Shown: piece by piece, positions 20,618-32,022 of the stretch
Numbering within the stretch: the first letter of the stretch is position 1
Layout of the letters: the number at the start of each line of letters is the position of its first letter
From: Cephalotus follicularis
Lineage: Eukaryota; Streptophyta; Magnoliopsida; Oxalidales; Cephalotaceae
Length of the DNA stretch: 64,000 bases
Assembly: GCA_001972305.1 (NCBI GenBank)
Contig: BDDD01005057.1
Location: 32,781 to 96,780 of the forward strand
Direction of reading: 5' to 3'
Made by a program: the position numbers and the translations under genes
Notes under the pieces: generated by a model
The model's database searches: none
What the model was told of the DNA's origin: nothing
What the model saw: the letters and a program-made list of their open reading frames with translations, nothing else

Positions 20618-22429
20618 ATCTCCCACTTGGCCCTACAGCCACGAAGACCTTATAGCCTAAGCATATCATACATGACTCCCACAACTATTGAATTGCTAAA
20701 GGCATAGGTAAGTGGGTCTGTTAAGTTTTCTTCTCACGCAACTCTCTCTATGGTGACGTCTACTCTCATGATGTCTCCTATATTTCCTCAATAACATCTC
20801 TTTCGAAACGTTACATTCATATATGATCTCCCTGATCAAAATGATCCCATTACTGTATATGTTTCGACGGTAATGAGACCTGGGTTCCTTGGTTTGTGCA
20901 AAGCCCTATCGTCATCCTTATGCTGCACAACTGGACAATGATGGATAGAACCACATAAAGTTCTGTGATGAACTTCCGCTGCCAAACCAGCTACCATAAC
21001 CAGTATCACAGGTTGCAACATACTCTTATTCCATTGTGGAGTCTGCACTCCTCAACTGCTACAAACTCCTCCCACTCATACAGCACATCCATTTAGGACC
21101 AACACATATCCTGAAATGGATTTGTGATCATCCGGATCTTTATTGAGGCTAGAGTTAACCTAACTCTTACGTCTCAATTCACTATCTTTTCCATGTATCA
21201 AGAAATAATCCTGAATCTTTCACAGGTATTATATACTCTTGACAATGTCCCACTGTCTCTTATAGAGTCTGGACTGAAATCGACTAGCCAAACCCTTAGG
21301 CATTTCTACATCATGCTCAGTACAAAGTATGGCATGCATGATGGAGCCTATTGCCGAAGCATAAGGTTACCTATTCATGCGTGTCCTCTCCTCAAAAGTC
21401 CTTGAAGACATCCTCTTGGAAAGGTGAATTCCTAGGCTAATTGGTAGTAAGCCATACATGGAATTCATTCCATACCATTTCAGCTCCCTGCTGATGTACT
21501 GGCTTCAGGAAAGTCCAACCAATCTACTCAATCTACTCTTTAGATCTTCATTCTCTAAAACGTAGAAAGCCCTTCCCAAATCCTTTACGGAGAAGATCTT
21601 GCATAACTGTACTTCAACATACCTACAACATCCTTTGTGTATAGTACGTCATCGATATACAGTATCAAGAAAGTGATTTGTGGGTTATCCTATTTTTGGT
21701 AGACATTAGGCTTATCCATATATTTGATAAAATCAAAATGGATATTTCAGCTATGGGATGCTTGCTTAAGGTCATACACAGACCATTTGAGCTTTGCACT
21801 CCCTGCGCTAATTCTCCATGAATGTAAACCTCCTTGGTTTGGAACATATCAATGTCCTCTTCAAGATAGTCATCGGAGAAGGTAATCCTGAAATTCATTT
21901 GCCATAGCTCATTAGCATAATGAACAACAATTGCAAGCATAATCCGAATGGACTTAAGCATTTGCGACTGGAGAGAAAGTTCCTGGTATATACAGACCTC
22001 TTGTCTTAGTGTATACCCTTTTGTGACCAATTGCGCTTTAAAGGTTTTAACCTTTTCCATTAACGCCAATCTTCCTCGTGAAGATTTACATAGCATCTGA
22101 TAGGGTTTTAAGCTTTCAGGTGCATATACCAAGTCCCTTACTTGATAGGCATATATGGAGTCCTTTTACGGATTTCATGATCTCTTACCATGTCCTAAAA
22201 TCAGTGCTCTTCACCACTTCCTCATAGCCGACAGGCTCGTAATTTCGCTGACATTAGGTTCGTCAGTAACTTTATTGAGAAAACCTTATTTCTCAGGCGC
22301 TGTCAAAAACGTTACCTGATCTCCTCGCTAGAGGAGCGCCTAACTGATATTCCATCTCAGATTGGGATCCTTTCCCAATAATGTCTTCAGAGGATTAAAC
22401 CTCTAGTTCCTTATCATCCTGTAGGTTTC
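20618..22429 (-). pseudogene. Copia 2 pol fragment: RNase H and RT
   Basis: Colinear with the 3' pol of copia 3 (50376-51370, then 53776-54550). Recognisable parts on the minus strand are the RNase H region (about 20700-21150), the RT C-terminal segment around 21300-21480, and the RT core around 21700-22080 (TFKAQLVTKGYTLRQE). Many stops and indels. It is cut at 22429 by gypsy 1. Confidence 0.8.
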
Positions 22430-25148
22430 TGTAACGCCCGAGATTTTCCTATGTTGTAATTTCACAATGTAATGTGTTTTATTGTGGAATTAATAAAGTG
22501 ATGGATTTCCAAGGCTTTGATGATGTTTTCCAAACTTTAATAATGTTAAATTTTAGAGTAAAATGTTAAAGGAATGTTAAAAGGGTAAAATGACGCTGTT
22601 TCGGGGAAAACGCGTCAACGCCTTTCGGAAAACATCGATGTCCTTGGGTCTGAGAAACGCACGCAACTGCATGCACATGCATGTCGATGCGGGCGAGGAC
22701 ATCGATGCCCTCATGAAAAAGGGGAAAGACGTCGATGTCTTTGAAGAATACGTCGATGCGTAAACATCGAATGTCAGGCACGTTACTCTGCTGACAAAAT
22801 AACGTGCAAGGGGGCACTATCTAGGCATTTTAACATACAAATCGTGACGTGTTGAGCATGCATTATGGTACCCTGCACTGCTAGGACTGAAATGGTAGAA
22901 GTGGGAAGTCATGTGAGAGCATGCAATGGCCTTGGCAGCAAAGGAAAGACACCTGGTGCCCCATGCAACCAGGTGTGGAGAAGGTGTGAAGAAAGAGGGG
23001 ATTCTGGCGTTGGTGCAGAAGGAAACAAACTTCAACCAACATAAAACTCCATTCTCTCCCCAAAATGAACGAGAAGGAAAATAAGGGAAAGGAAAACATA
23101 AAAGAAACAGTGAGGAGGGATAAACGTTTCCACCATTGTCAAACTTGGTTGGAGCTTGGAACTAGGGGCTGGTGGCTTGCAGCAACGGGACGGACCTGGA
23201 GTGGGTGCTGTGACCAGTTTGGAACTCAAAGAGGTGGACTTTCTAGTTCCTAACTTGGAACAAAAGGTTGGGGAAGCCATAACTGTAATCATGACATTAA
23301 TGTTCACGTATGGACTATGGTTTTGATGTGTGAATTGCATGATTACTGAATTGTTTTTGTTCACTGGATCGATGCCATGTTATGCTAGATATGTGATATG
23401 TATTTGCATGTTGGTTCCCTGCCTGGATTACATGTTGTTTTGCATGTATATGGTTTGTAATGGCTATTGTCTGTTATGTCATGAGGAAGAAGATGAGTGC
23501 TACTCGAAACACATCGACTCCTTTTAAGAACATCGACGTCTTTGGGTTATTTGCTTGGTTACTGACATGAAACAGATCGACGTCTTTGGAAAGACATCGA
23601 CACCTTAGGCTATCTGCTTGGGTTTTGACGTATTACACGTCGATGCTTAGGGTTCCTACCTTAACGCGTCGACGCCGTAAGCAATATGCTGACATTTAAA
23701 GGTTCCAGACCTTGAGCGTCGATGCGTATGAAATGGACATCGACGTCTTTAAACAGTGGAACGCACTGACACTAAGGACTTGGACATCGACATTGATGGA
23801 CAAAGACATCGATGCCTTTTAATAGAGATCGACGTCTTTTGGTACTGTTTGGGGGTGTCCTTATCTAACGATGCGAAACGATCCCGATTCCTATTTTGGT
23901 GCATTTGAGCATTTGTATGCATTGCATATACACTGTTTACTGCCTGTTTGTTTACTGTTTGTAAATAGTTATGATTTCTAAAGTTATGATATTTAGAAAT
24001 GCTTATGTGAACTCGAAATGTGCTATTTTGAGTATGAAAATATGTATTTGTTAATAACGTTTTTTCGAACGAACTGGAAAGCGATTTCCGCTACTGAATT
24101 GTTAAGTATTCCTACTACTGAAAATACATATTTCAAATATTAACACTTTTAAAATATTTGAAAATGAACTGCCTGTTGTCGATCTAAACGATCACCACTG
24201 TACTGTTTACTGCACTGTTTACTGTTTGATCCACTGTTTGCTCTGTGAATTTGTATGTGGTTGTGCTTGAACCACTGGTTGCATGGCAGAGGCTTCCAGT
24301 GCCGGCTAGTGGTAGGGTTGACCTAGGGTCCAGGAGTTGGCTGGGTGACTCACTGTACTGTACTGTTTCCTCGCTTGGTTTCCTGGAGTAGGGACCGAAA
24401 TGGGAGTGTAGCATGGGGCCAGGAGTTGGCGGTGTTACACATACTGCCTGCCTGTTGTGGTCCCTTGGGGACATACTGTACTGCCTGTTGGTCCTTTTCA
24501 GACATTACTGTGCCTGTTGATGTAGCCCAGGCCGGGTTACAACTGTACTGTTCTTGCATTCATATATTTTCTTATATATGTACCCACTGTTATTTTACCG
24601 TGCTGCTAAAATATACATATTTATCATATATATATAAACTGGTATTTCCTGCACTGCATCATTTATGGATACATTACATGACATGCATTTAATATTGATC
24701 CCGAGCTGCTTTTATGACTTAGCCAAGTGAGGACAAAGACTAACCCCCTACTTTACAGATTGATGCAATGGACTGGTTGGACTGGCATGGACGAAGAACA
24801 AGTTGTTATGTCATTTTGTTCTTGGTTTTACTTATTCTCCTGTTTTGTAATAAACTGAGTATTGTTTAAGGACTACTAATGTACTGTACTTATGGTTTTG
24901 TTAATGATGGGATTTAATATTGTACTGTGATCACGCTCCGTTTTGTGGGCTATTTAACAATGATGGATTTGTTTTAAGTAGCGTGTAGTATGGGATGCAC
25001 GTTACGAGTTTTCATCTTATGAGTTTAATGCTTCCGCAAATGATATCTTTTTTATAAATTTAAATTTTATGGTATTTGCATAAGCTGAATTTATATGTTA
25101 ATTGCCTTACCGCTTTAATGTTGTCTTCTCGAAAAGCAGTGTGTGACA
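22430..25148 (+). repeat. Gypsy 1 5' LTR
   Basis: 2719 bp, TGTAACGCCCGAG ... GCAGTGTGACA. Two clusters of ACATCGACGTC/ACGTCGATGCC motifs (22605-22775 and 23505-23840), CTGTTTACTG microrepeats (24195-24250), and a conserved block CTTAGCCAAGTGAGGACAAA at 24717-24736. Homologous to the 3' LTR at 29874 and to the LTR at 61606. Confidence 0.93.
22605..23840. repeat. ACATCGACGTC motif clusters in the gypsy 1 5' LTR
   Basis: Two clusters (about 22605-22775 and 23505-23840) with at least fifteen copies of (A)CATCGA(C/T)GTC or (A)CGTCGA(C/T)GCC, usually followed by TTT or CTT. The same clusters recur at 30055-30210 and 30955-31215 in the 3' LTR, and in the gypsy 2 and 61606 LTRs. Confidence 0.85.
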
Positions 25149-25152
25149 AGAG

Positions 25153-25163
25153 TGGTATCAGAG
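25153..25163 (+). promoter_or_regulatory. Gypsy 1 primer-binding site (tRNA-Met)
   Basis: TGGTATCAGAG, four bases after the LTR end. The stretch from here to the gag ATG at 25261 is a short leader. Confidence 0.95.
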
Positions 25164-25260
25164 CATATTCCATATATGCTTAGCTATGATACTTTCCTTG
25201 GAAATTAATGAATTGTTTTCATAAAGTCGTGACTAACCATCATCCTTCTTATAGGAACCA

Positions 25261-26413
25261 ATGGACCGAAGGAGAACACGTGCTAGGGCTAGAGCTGTTG
25301 GAGCTAATGACCCTGAGGAAGCAAATATTCCGCAAGGGATGAATGTCCCCCAAGATGACAGAGATCCGATGGCCCAAATTGCGGATTATTTTCAGCAACA
25401 GATGGCCTTTAATAGGGCTAATACGGAGGAGATGCGCCAGTACTACGCGCAAGCTCGACCGCAACATAGAGCTCCCGATCATTGCCCGGGAGAAGATGGT
25501 AACCAATTTGGGAGGCACATTGAAAGGTTCATGAGGCTGAATCCACTCAGCTTCTGGGGGGAACTTGATGCTACTGTTGCTGAGAGATGGCTACAGAACT
25601 TGGACAAAATCTTTGAGGTGATGGACTATACTAACACTCAAAAACTGAAGTTTGCTGTATACCGATTATGGGGTGAGGCCACTCATTGGTGGGAGATAGT
25701 CAAAGCAAAATGGGAATCACAGAGACTGGACAACACTTGGGACAGATTCCAGACGGAGTTCTTGGAGACTTATATTCAATGTATTGAACAAGAGAGACGA
25801 GAGACGAAGCTCTTGGAGTTACGACAGGGAGAGATGACTGTGGTTGATTATCAAGCAAGGTTCATGGAGCTGGCCAGACATTCACCTTATCTGGTAGCTG
25901 ATGAAGTGAAGAAGATACGAAGATTCCTGAGAGGTCTGCGACCGGATCTTCGATCAAGAATTAGAGCTATGGAACTGGGGACTTTTGTGGAGGTTGCTCA
26001 GAATGCAAGACTGCTGCAGACAACATCCATTGAAGACCTGGCTGAGAGAGCTCACGCATAGCAGAATAAACAGGGTTCTACACAGTCCCGACCGGCATCG
26101 TCGAAATGGCAAGATGGTGGTTCTCCGATTAAGTCGTCTAAGAACAAGTCTCAGCAGACAGCTTCACAGGGTACTCCCAGCCAAGGGAGTAATGCTAGAT
26201 CCGGGGGTTGCTATTATTGTGGTCGTACAGGCCACCAACAACAAGATTGTTGGAGGTTCAATGGTTGGTGCTTGAGGTGCGGGGCACCTGGTCATTCGGT
26301 GAAGGACTGCCTGAAGAGTTCTGCTACAGCGCCTACTGGGCCGGGGAGTAGTAGTGGTGCGGCGTTGGGACTGTCACAGAGGAAGGACACCGGCAAGGGC
26401 ATTGAAAAAGGTA
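25261..26413 (+). pseudogene. Gypsy 1 gag with one in-frame stop
   Basis: The ATG at 25261 opens a basic start (MDRRRTRARARA). The retrotransposon gag/capsid domain is at about residues 80-220 (MRLNPLSFWGELDATVAERWL; THWWEIVK; GEMTVVDYQARFMELARHSPYL; RRFLRGLRPDLRSRI). A TAG at 26059-26061 interrupts the linker, one step from CAG. In the same frame follow two CX2CX4HX4C knuckles, CYYCGRTGHQQQDC (about 26209-26250) and CLRCGAPGHSVKDC (about 26269-26310). Gag and protease share the frame, as usual for this clade. Readthrough or a single reversion would restore the frame. Confidence 0.9.
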
Positions 26414-26905
26414 GAGTTTTTGTACTCGATCATACAGAGGTTCCAGAGTCGACTTCTGTTGTTGGAGGTACGCTGTATATATATTGTTTTTCTGCTAGAG
26501 TGTTGATGGATTCTGGAGCATCGCATTCTTTTATATCTGCACGTTTTGCATGTTGCTTAGATGTCACCTCTGACTGCATGTCATATATACTTGATGTGAG
26601 TACACCGACTGGGACTTCTATGTATACTGATTTGATATATAGGAGTTGTGAGATGTCTATGGCAGGCATTCCTTTGTATACAGATTTGATAGTGCTGCCT
26701 ATCCGTGACTTCGATGTCACATTGGGGATGGATTGGCTATCAGCACACCATGCTCGTATGGATTGCTATAATAAAACTGTGGATTTTTGTCTTCCCGATG
26801 GAACAACTTTTCAGTTCAAGGGAGACAAAGGGTTCTCGACACCGATCATATCCTTTATTCGAGCATCGAGATACCTAGAGAAGGGGCGAAGGATACCTGT
26901 CTTAT
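26414..26905 (+). pseudogene. Gypsy 1 aspartic protease
   Basis: Same frame as gag. Active-site motif VLMDSGASHSFIS at about 26500-26540, then LIVLPIRDFDVTLGMDWLSAHHA at 26680-26755. A one-base deletion at about 26885-26895, judged against the same site in gypsy 2, shifts the downstream reverse transcriptase into the next frame. The protease domain itself is intact. Confidence 0.88.
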
Positions 26906-28366
26906 GTGATCGATCAAAGGAAAGAAAATGGGTTGAGCCTGGAAGAGATTCCAGTGGTGTGTGAGTTTCCAGATGTGTTTCCTGATGACTTGGGATCCTT
27001 AGCACCAAAGAGGAACATGGAGTTTGTTATCGATCTTATACCAGGTACAACTCCTATTTCTAAAGCACCATATAGAATGGCCTCTGAAGAATTGAGGGAA
27101 CTGAATTTGCAGTTACAAGATCTGATCGATAAGGGTTTTATTCGACCTAGTGCTTCTCCGTGGGGTGCGCCTGTACTGTTTGTCATGAAGAAGGATGGGT
27201 CGATGAGGCTTTGCATTGACTACAGAATGTTGAACAAGGCAACTGTCAAGAACAAGTATCCTTTACCCCACATTGAGGATTTGTTTGACCAGTTGCAAGG
27301 ATCAAGGGTGTTTTCCAAGCTCGACTTGAGGTCAGGTTACCACCAACAGAGAGTAAGGGAAGGAGACATTAAGAAGACTGCCTTCCAGACACGGTATGGT
27401 CATTACGAGTTCTTGGTGATGCCTTTTGGTATTACCAATGCACCGGTAGCTTTCATGTCATTGATGAATGACGTATTCCGATCATACTTGCACCAGTTTG
27501 TTATGGTATTTACTGATGACATACTGGTATATTCAAGGAGTGAGGAGGAGCACACTCATCATTTGAGGCTAGTATTTCAAGTTCTCAGAGAACATCGATT
27601 TTACGCCAAGTTCGGCAAGTGTAAGTTCTGGCTTGATCATGTGATCTTTCTCGGTCACAACGTATCTGGGGAAGGCTTGACAGTGGACCCGTCAAAGACT
27701 GAAGTGGTACGAGACTGGCCACAACCAAAGAATGTGATGGAGGTGCGTAGTTTCCTTGGATTGGCGGGGTATTACAGGAGGCTTATCAAAAACTTTTCAA
27801 GGATAGCCGAGCCCTTGACTAGATTGACCCAGAAGAAGACCCCCTTTGTCTGGGACGAAGACTGTGAAGCCAGTTTCCGTGAACTGAAGGATCGGTTAGT
27901 TTCCGCTCCTGTCCTGGCATTACCTGATGGTAATGAGGGCTTTGCAGTCTACAGTGATGCATCAGGTAAGGGTTTGGGCTATGTATTGATGCAGCGAGGC
28001 AGAGTGATTGCATATGCCTCGAGGAAGCTAAAGCCGTATGAAGAAAACTGCCTGACTCATGACCTCGAACTAGCAGCTATCATCTTCACCCTTCAAAAGT
28101 GGAGGCACTATCTTTATGGGGCTCAATTTGAGATCTTTACCGATCATAAGAGTTTGAGGTACCTGTTTTGTCAGGACACACTGAACATGAGGCAACGCAG
28201 GTGGGTAGAGTTCTTTAATGATTATGATTGCAGTATTCAGTACCACCCGGGGAAAGCGAACGTGGTCGCTAATGCCTTGAGCCGCAAGGCTATGGTTGCC
28301 AGTGCGATGGTGTCGCGATGGAAGATGTTACAAGACTTCCAAGAGTGGTCTTCATTTAATCAGTGA
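26906..28366 (+). CDS. Gypsy 1 reverse transcriptase-RNase H
   Basis: 486-residue open frame. RT motifs: [12 protein letters not shown] at 56-67, [23 protein letters not shown] at 85-107, first catalytic Asp at 140 ([13 protein letters not shown]), and the polymerase motif [10 protein letters not shown] with Asp 204 and 205; Thr replaces the usual Leu or Ile. RNase H has Asp 351 ([10 protein letters not shown]), Glu 388 (THDLELAA) and Asp 413 ([10 protein letters not shown]), and ends [16 protein letters not shown]. The first Met is arbitrary; in the live element this is part of Gag-Pol. It reads into a stop at 28364 before integrase. All catalytic acids are present, so damage is confined to the flanks. 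Confidence 0.9.
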   Translation: MIDQRKENGLSLEEIPVVCEFPDVFPDDLGSLAPKRNMEFVIDLIPGTTPISKAPYRMASEELRELNLQLQDLIDKGFIRPSASPWGAPVLFVMKKDGSMRLCIDYRMLNKATVKNKYPLPHIEDLFDQLQGSRVFSKLDLRSGYHQQRVREGDIKKTAFQTRYGHYEFLVMPFGITNAPVAFMSLMNDVFRSYLHQFVMVFTDDILVYSRSEEEHTHHLRLVFQVLREHRFYAKFGKCKFWLDHVIFLGHNVSGEGLTVDPSKTEVVRDWPQPKNVMEVRSFLGLAGYYRRLIKNFSRIAEPLTRLTQKKTPFVWDEDCEASFRELKDRLVSAPVLALPDGNEGFAVYSDASGKGLGYVLMQRGRVIAYASRKLKPYEENCLTHDLELAAIIFTLQKWRHYLYGAQFEIFTDHKSLRYLFCQDTLNMRQRRWVEFFNDYDCSIQYHPGKANVVANALSRKAMVASAMVSRWKMLQDFQEWSSFNQ

Positions 28367-28786
28367 CCTAGAGTCTTTATGGCTAGTATGAGTGCACAGC
28401 CAGTTTTTCTTGACGAAATAAAGAACACTCAAGCACACAAAACAGAATTGCGGAAGATTCAAGAGAATATGGATTCAGAGTCTGATTTTCGGGTACACGT
28501 CGATGGTGTTTAAAGATTTCGGGGACGTGTGTGTCTTCCGAATGAACCAGGGTTGAAGAATGAGTTACTTCGCGGGGCTCACAGATCTCAGTACAGCATT
28601 CACCCTGGTAGCACAAAAATGTACCAAGACATGAAGAGGGATTGCTGGTGGCCTGGCATGAAACGAGAGATCGCCGAGTAGGTGGAAAGGTGTTTGACTT
28701 GCCAGACAGTTAAGGTCGAGCACTAGAGACCGGCAGGTTTCCTACAACCTTTACCAATTCCGGAGTGGAAGTGGGAACATGTTACG
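28367..28786 (+). pseudogene. Gypsy 1 integrase N-terminal region, broken
   Basis: Decayed linker and zinc-binding region. The H2C2 finger is recognisable (AHRSQYSIHPG-like near 28580-28610, CLTCQ near 28693-28707). Nonsense codons at about 28364, 28679 and 28725 and probable small indels separate it from both neighbours. It ends just before the first catalytic Asp. Confidence 0.8.
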
Positions 28787-29827
28787 ATGGATTTTGTTTC
28801 GGGTTTTCCTCTTACCCGGAATCGTCACAATGCCATGTGGGTTATCGTGGATAGACTCACCAAATCAGTGCACTTTCTACCTACACATGTTACGGATTCC
28901 GTGAGCAAGCTTGCTCGTTTATATGTGATGGAGATTGTGAGGCTACACGGTGTTCCAGTCAGCATAGTATGTGATAGAGATGCCATCTTCACTTCCAACT
29001 TTTGGAAGAGGTTTCAGATAGCTTTCAGGACGAAGCTGAACCTGAGTACTGCCTTCCACCCTCAGACTGATGGGCAGTCTGAGCGTACCATCCAGACCTT
29101 AGAGGATATGCTACGGGCTTGCGTTATTGATTTTGCTGGTACTTGGGAGGATCACATTCCTCTGATAGAGTCCTCTTATAATAACAGCTATCACTCCAGT
29201 ATCGGCATGGCACCATTTGAAGCACTGTATGGGAGGAAGTGCAGATCTCCTGTATGTTGGGATGAGGTCAGGGAGCGACCTTTACTCGGGACTGAGTTAG
29301 TGGAGGAAACTTCAGAAAAGATCAGGATGATCAAAAAGAAGCTGCTTGCTGCTCAGAGCCGGCAGAAAAGCTATGCGCACAGTGTCGAGAGGAGGCCTTT
29401 GACCTTCAGTGTGGGTGATCATGTGTTCTTAAAGGTCTCACCATGGAAGGGCGTACAAAGGTTTGGGGAAAATGGCAAACTAGCTCCACGCTACATTGGT
29501 CCTTTTGAGATTTTGGAGAGAGTTGGGGAGGTAGCCTACCAGCTTGCCTTACCTCCTGCACTGTCAAACGTGCATGACGTCTTTCATGTAACTTTGCTGA
29601 GGAGATATATCCCAGACCCGTCACATGTCCTGGATTATGATACTATTCTGGTACAACATGATATATCTTGTGAGGAGTTGCCTGTGCGGATTGTTGATTG
29701 GAAGAAGCAGATTTTGAGGAACCGAACCATCTCCATGGTGAAGGTTCAGTGGCAGTTTCTCAGACCTGATGAAGCAACTTGGGAGGGTGAGAAGGATACC
29801 CGAGAACGCTACCCGCACTTGTTCTAG
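28787..29827 (+). CDS. Gypsy 1 integrase core with chromodomain-like tail
   Basis: 346-residue frame, the same frame as the RT. The DDE core has Asp 2 (TMDFVSG), Asp 63 (VCDRDAIFTS) and Glu 99 (TDGQSERTIQTLED), with the D-35-E spacing of integrases. GPY/F-type segments (KLAPRYIGPFEILERVGEVAYQLALP) lie near 230-260. The C-terminus (about 295-346: VKVQW, EATWE, RYPHLF) is chromodomain-like and in the Tekay clade is thought to steer insertion to particular chromatin. It ends at the natural stop, 47 nt before the LTR. The missing N-terminal finger region is in the broken stretch just upstream. Confidence 0.9.
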   Translation: MDFVSGFPLTRNRHNAMWVIVDRLTKSVHFLPTHVTDSVSKLARLYVMEIVRLHGVPVSIVCDRDAIFTSNFWKRFQIAFRTKLNLSTAFHPQTDGQSERTIQTLEDMLRACVIDFAGTWEDHIPLIESSYNNSYHSSIGMAPFEALYGRKCRSPVCWDEVRERPLLGTELVEETSEKIRMIKKKLLAAQSRQKSYAHSVERRPLTFSVGDHVFLKVSPWKGVQRFGENGKLAPRYIGPFEILERVGEVAYQLALPPALSNVHDVFHVTLLRRYIPDPSHVLDYDTILVQHDISCEELPVRIVDWKKQILRNRTISMVKVQWQFLRPDEATWEGEKDTRERYPHLF

Positions 29828-29873
29828 TTTTGTTTTAAATTTCGAGGACGAAATTCCTTGAAGAGAGGGTGGA
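29828..29873 (+). promoter_or_regulatory. Gypsy 1 3' leader: TTCGAGGACGAA box and PPT
   Basis: TTCGAGGACGAAATTCC at about 29851 is followed by GAAGAGAGGGTGGA, the polypurine tract, ending at 29873. The same arrangement stands before the gypsy 2 3' LTR (39627-39660). Confidence 0.88.
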
Positions 29874-32022
29874 TGTAACGCCCGAGATTTTCCTATGTTG
29901 TAATTTCACAATGTAATTTGTTTTATTGTGGAATTAATAAAGTGATGGATTTCCAAGGATTTGATGATGTTTTCCAAACTCTAATAATGTTAAATTTTAG
30001 AGTAAAATGTTAAAGGAATGTTAAAAGGGTAAAACGACACTGTTTTGGGGAAAACGCGTCGACGCCTTTCGAAAAACATCGATGTCCCTGGGTCTGAGAA
30101 ACACACGTAACTGCATGTACATGCACGTCGATGCGAGCGAGGACATTGACGCCCTCGTGAAAAAGGGGAAAGACGTCGATGTCTTTGAAGAAGACGTCGA
30201 TGCGTAAACATCGAATGTTAGGCACGTTACTCTGCTGACAAAATAACGTGCAAGGGGGAATTATCTAGGCATTTTAACATGCAGATCGTGACGTGTTGAG
30301 CATGCATTATGGTTCCCTGCACTGCTAGGACTGAAATGGCAAAAGTGGGAAGGCATGTGGGAGCATGCAATGGCCTTGGCAGCAAAGGAGAGACACCTGG
30401 TGCGCCATGCAACCAGGTGTGGAGAACGTGTGAAGAATGAGGGGATTCTGGCATTGGTGCAGAAGGAAACAAACTTCAATCAACATAAAACTTCCTTCTC
30501 TCCCCAAAACGAATGAGAAGGAAAATAAGGGAAAGGAAAAAAACAATAGAAACAGTGAGGAGGGATAAACGTTTCCACCACTGTCAAACTTGGTTGGAGC
30601 TTGGAACTGGCGGCTGGCAGCTTGTAGCAACGGGACAGACCTGGAGGGGGTGCTGTGACCAGTTTGGAACGCAAAGAGGTGGACTTTCTAGTTCCTAACT
30701 TGGAACAAAAGGTAGGGGAAGCCATAACTGTAATCTTGAGATTAATGTTCATGCATGGACGATGGTTTTGATGTGTGAATTGCATGATTACTGAATTGTT
30801 TTTGTTCACTGGATTGATGCCATGTTATGCTAGATAGGTGATATGTATCTGCATGTTGGTTCCCTGCCTGGATTACATGTTGTTTTGCATGTACATGGTT
30901 TGTAATGGCTACTGTCTGTTATGTCGTGAGGAAGAAGATGACTGCTACTCAAAACACATCGACTCCTTTTAAGAACATCGACGCCTTAGGCTATCTGCTT
31001 GGGTTTTGACATATTACACGTCGACGCCTAGGGTTCCTACCTTAACACGTCGACGCCGTAAGCAATACGCTGACGTTTAAAGGTTCCAGACCTTGAGCGT
31101 CGATGCGTATGAAATGGACATCGACGTCTTTAAACAGTGGAACGCGCTGACACTAAGGACTTGGACATCGACGTTGATGGACAAAGACATCGATGCCGTT
31201 TAATAGACATCGACGTCTTTTGGTACTGTTTGGGGGTTTCCTTATCTAACGATTGGAAATGATCCCGATTCCTGTTTGGGTGCATTTGAGCATTTGTATG
31301 CATTGCATATACACTGTTTACTGCCTGTTTGTTTACTATTCGTAAATCGCGATGATTTCTAAAGTTATGATATTTAGAAATACATATGTGAACCCGGAAT
31401 GTGCTACTTTGAGTATGAAAATATGTATTGGTTAATAACGTATTTTCGAACGGACTGGAAAGCGATTTCCGCTACTGAATTGTTAAGTATTCCTACTACT
31501 GAAAATACATATTTCAAATATTAACACTTTCAAAATATTTGAAAATGAACTGCCTGTTGTCGATCTAAACGATCACCACTGTACTGTTTACTACACTGTT
31601 TACTGTTTGATTCACTGTTCGCTCTGTGAATTTCTATGTGGTTGTGCTTGAGCCACTGGTTGCATGGCGGAGGCTGCCAGCGCCGACTAGTGGTAGGGTT
31701 GACCTTGGGGCCAGGAGTTGGCTGGGTGACTTACTGTACTGTACTGTTGCCTCACTTGGTTGCCTTGAGTAGGGACCGAAGTGGGAGTGTAGTGTGGGAC
31801 CAGGAATTGGCAGTGTTACACATACTGCCTGCCTGTTGTGGTCCCTTGTGGACATACTGTAGTGCCTGTTGGTCCTTTTCGAACATTACTGTGCCTGTTG
31901 ATGTAGCCCTGGCCGGGTTACAACTGTACTGTTCTTGCATACATATATTTTCTTATATATGTACCCACTGTTAATTTACCGTACTGCTAAAATATATATA
32001 TATATAATCTTGTATTTGCTGT
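29874..32022 (+). repeat. Gypsy 1 3' LTR, truncated by gypsy 3
   Basis: Begins TGTAACGCCCGAG and is colinear with 22430-24650, then ends in an AT-rich run at 32022 where TGTAATAACC of gypsy 3 starts. It lacks about 120 bp of the 23.5-23.6 kb segment of the 5' LTR (motif region). The missing outer 500 bp do not appear elsewhere in the window. Confidence 0.9.

Larger units (their letters stand above)
18087..22429 (-). mobile_element. Copia 2: Ty1/copia 3' half inserted in copia 1
   Basis: Minus strand: 3' LTR 18087-20617, PPT at 20618, decayed RNase H/RT to 22429, where gypsy 1 is inserted. Candidate left TSD GTCTC (18082-18086). The 5' part is not in the window. It is related to copia 1 and copia 3 by LTR and pol sequence. 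Confidence 0.85.
22430..32022 (+). mobile_element. Gypsy 1: nearly full-length Tekay-type Ty3/gypsy element
   Basis: Plus strand: 5' LTR 22430-25148, PBS 25153-25163, gag-pol 25261-29827, PPT about 29859-29873, and a 3' LTR from 29874 cut at 32022 by gypsy 3. It is inserted in copia 2 pol after GTTTC (22425-22429). Tekay (Del) chromovirus assignment is from the integrase tail (VKVQW...EATWE...YPHLF), the LTR length, and the TTCGAGGACGAAAT box before the PPT. It is almost coding-competent, with one stop in gag, one frameshift after protease, and a few lesions before integrase. Confidence 0.92.
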
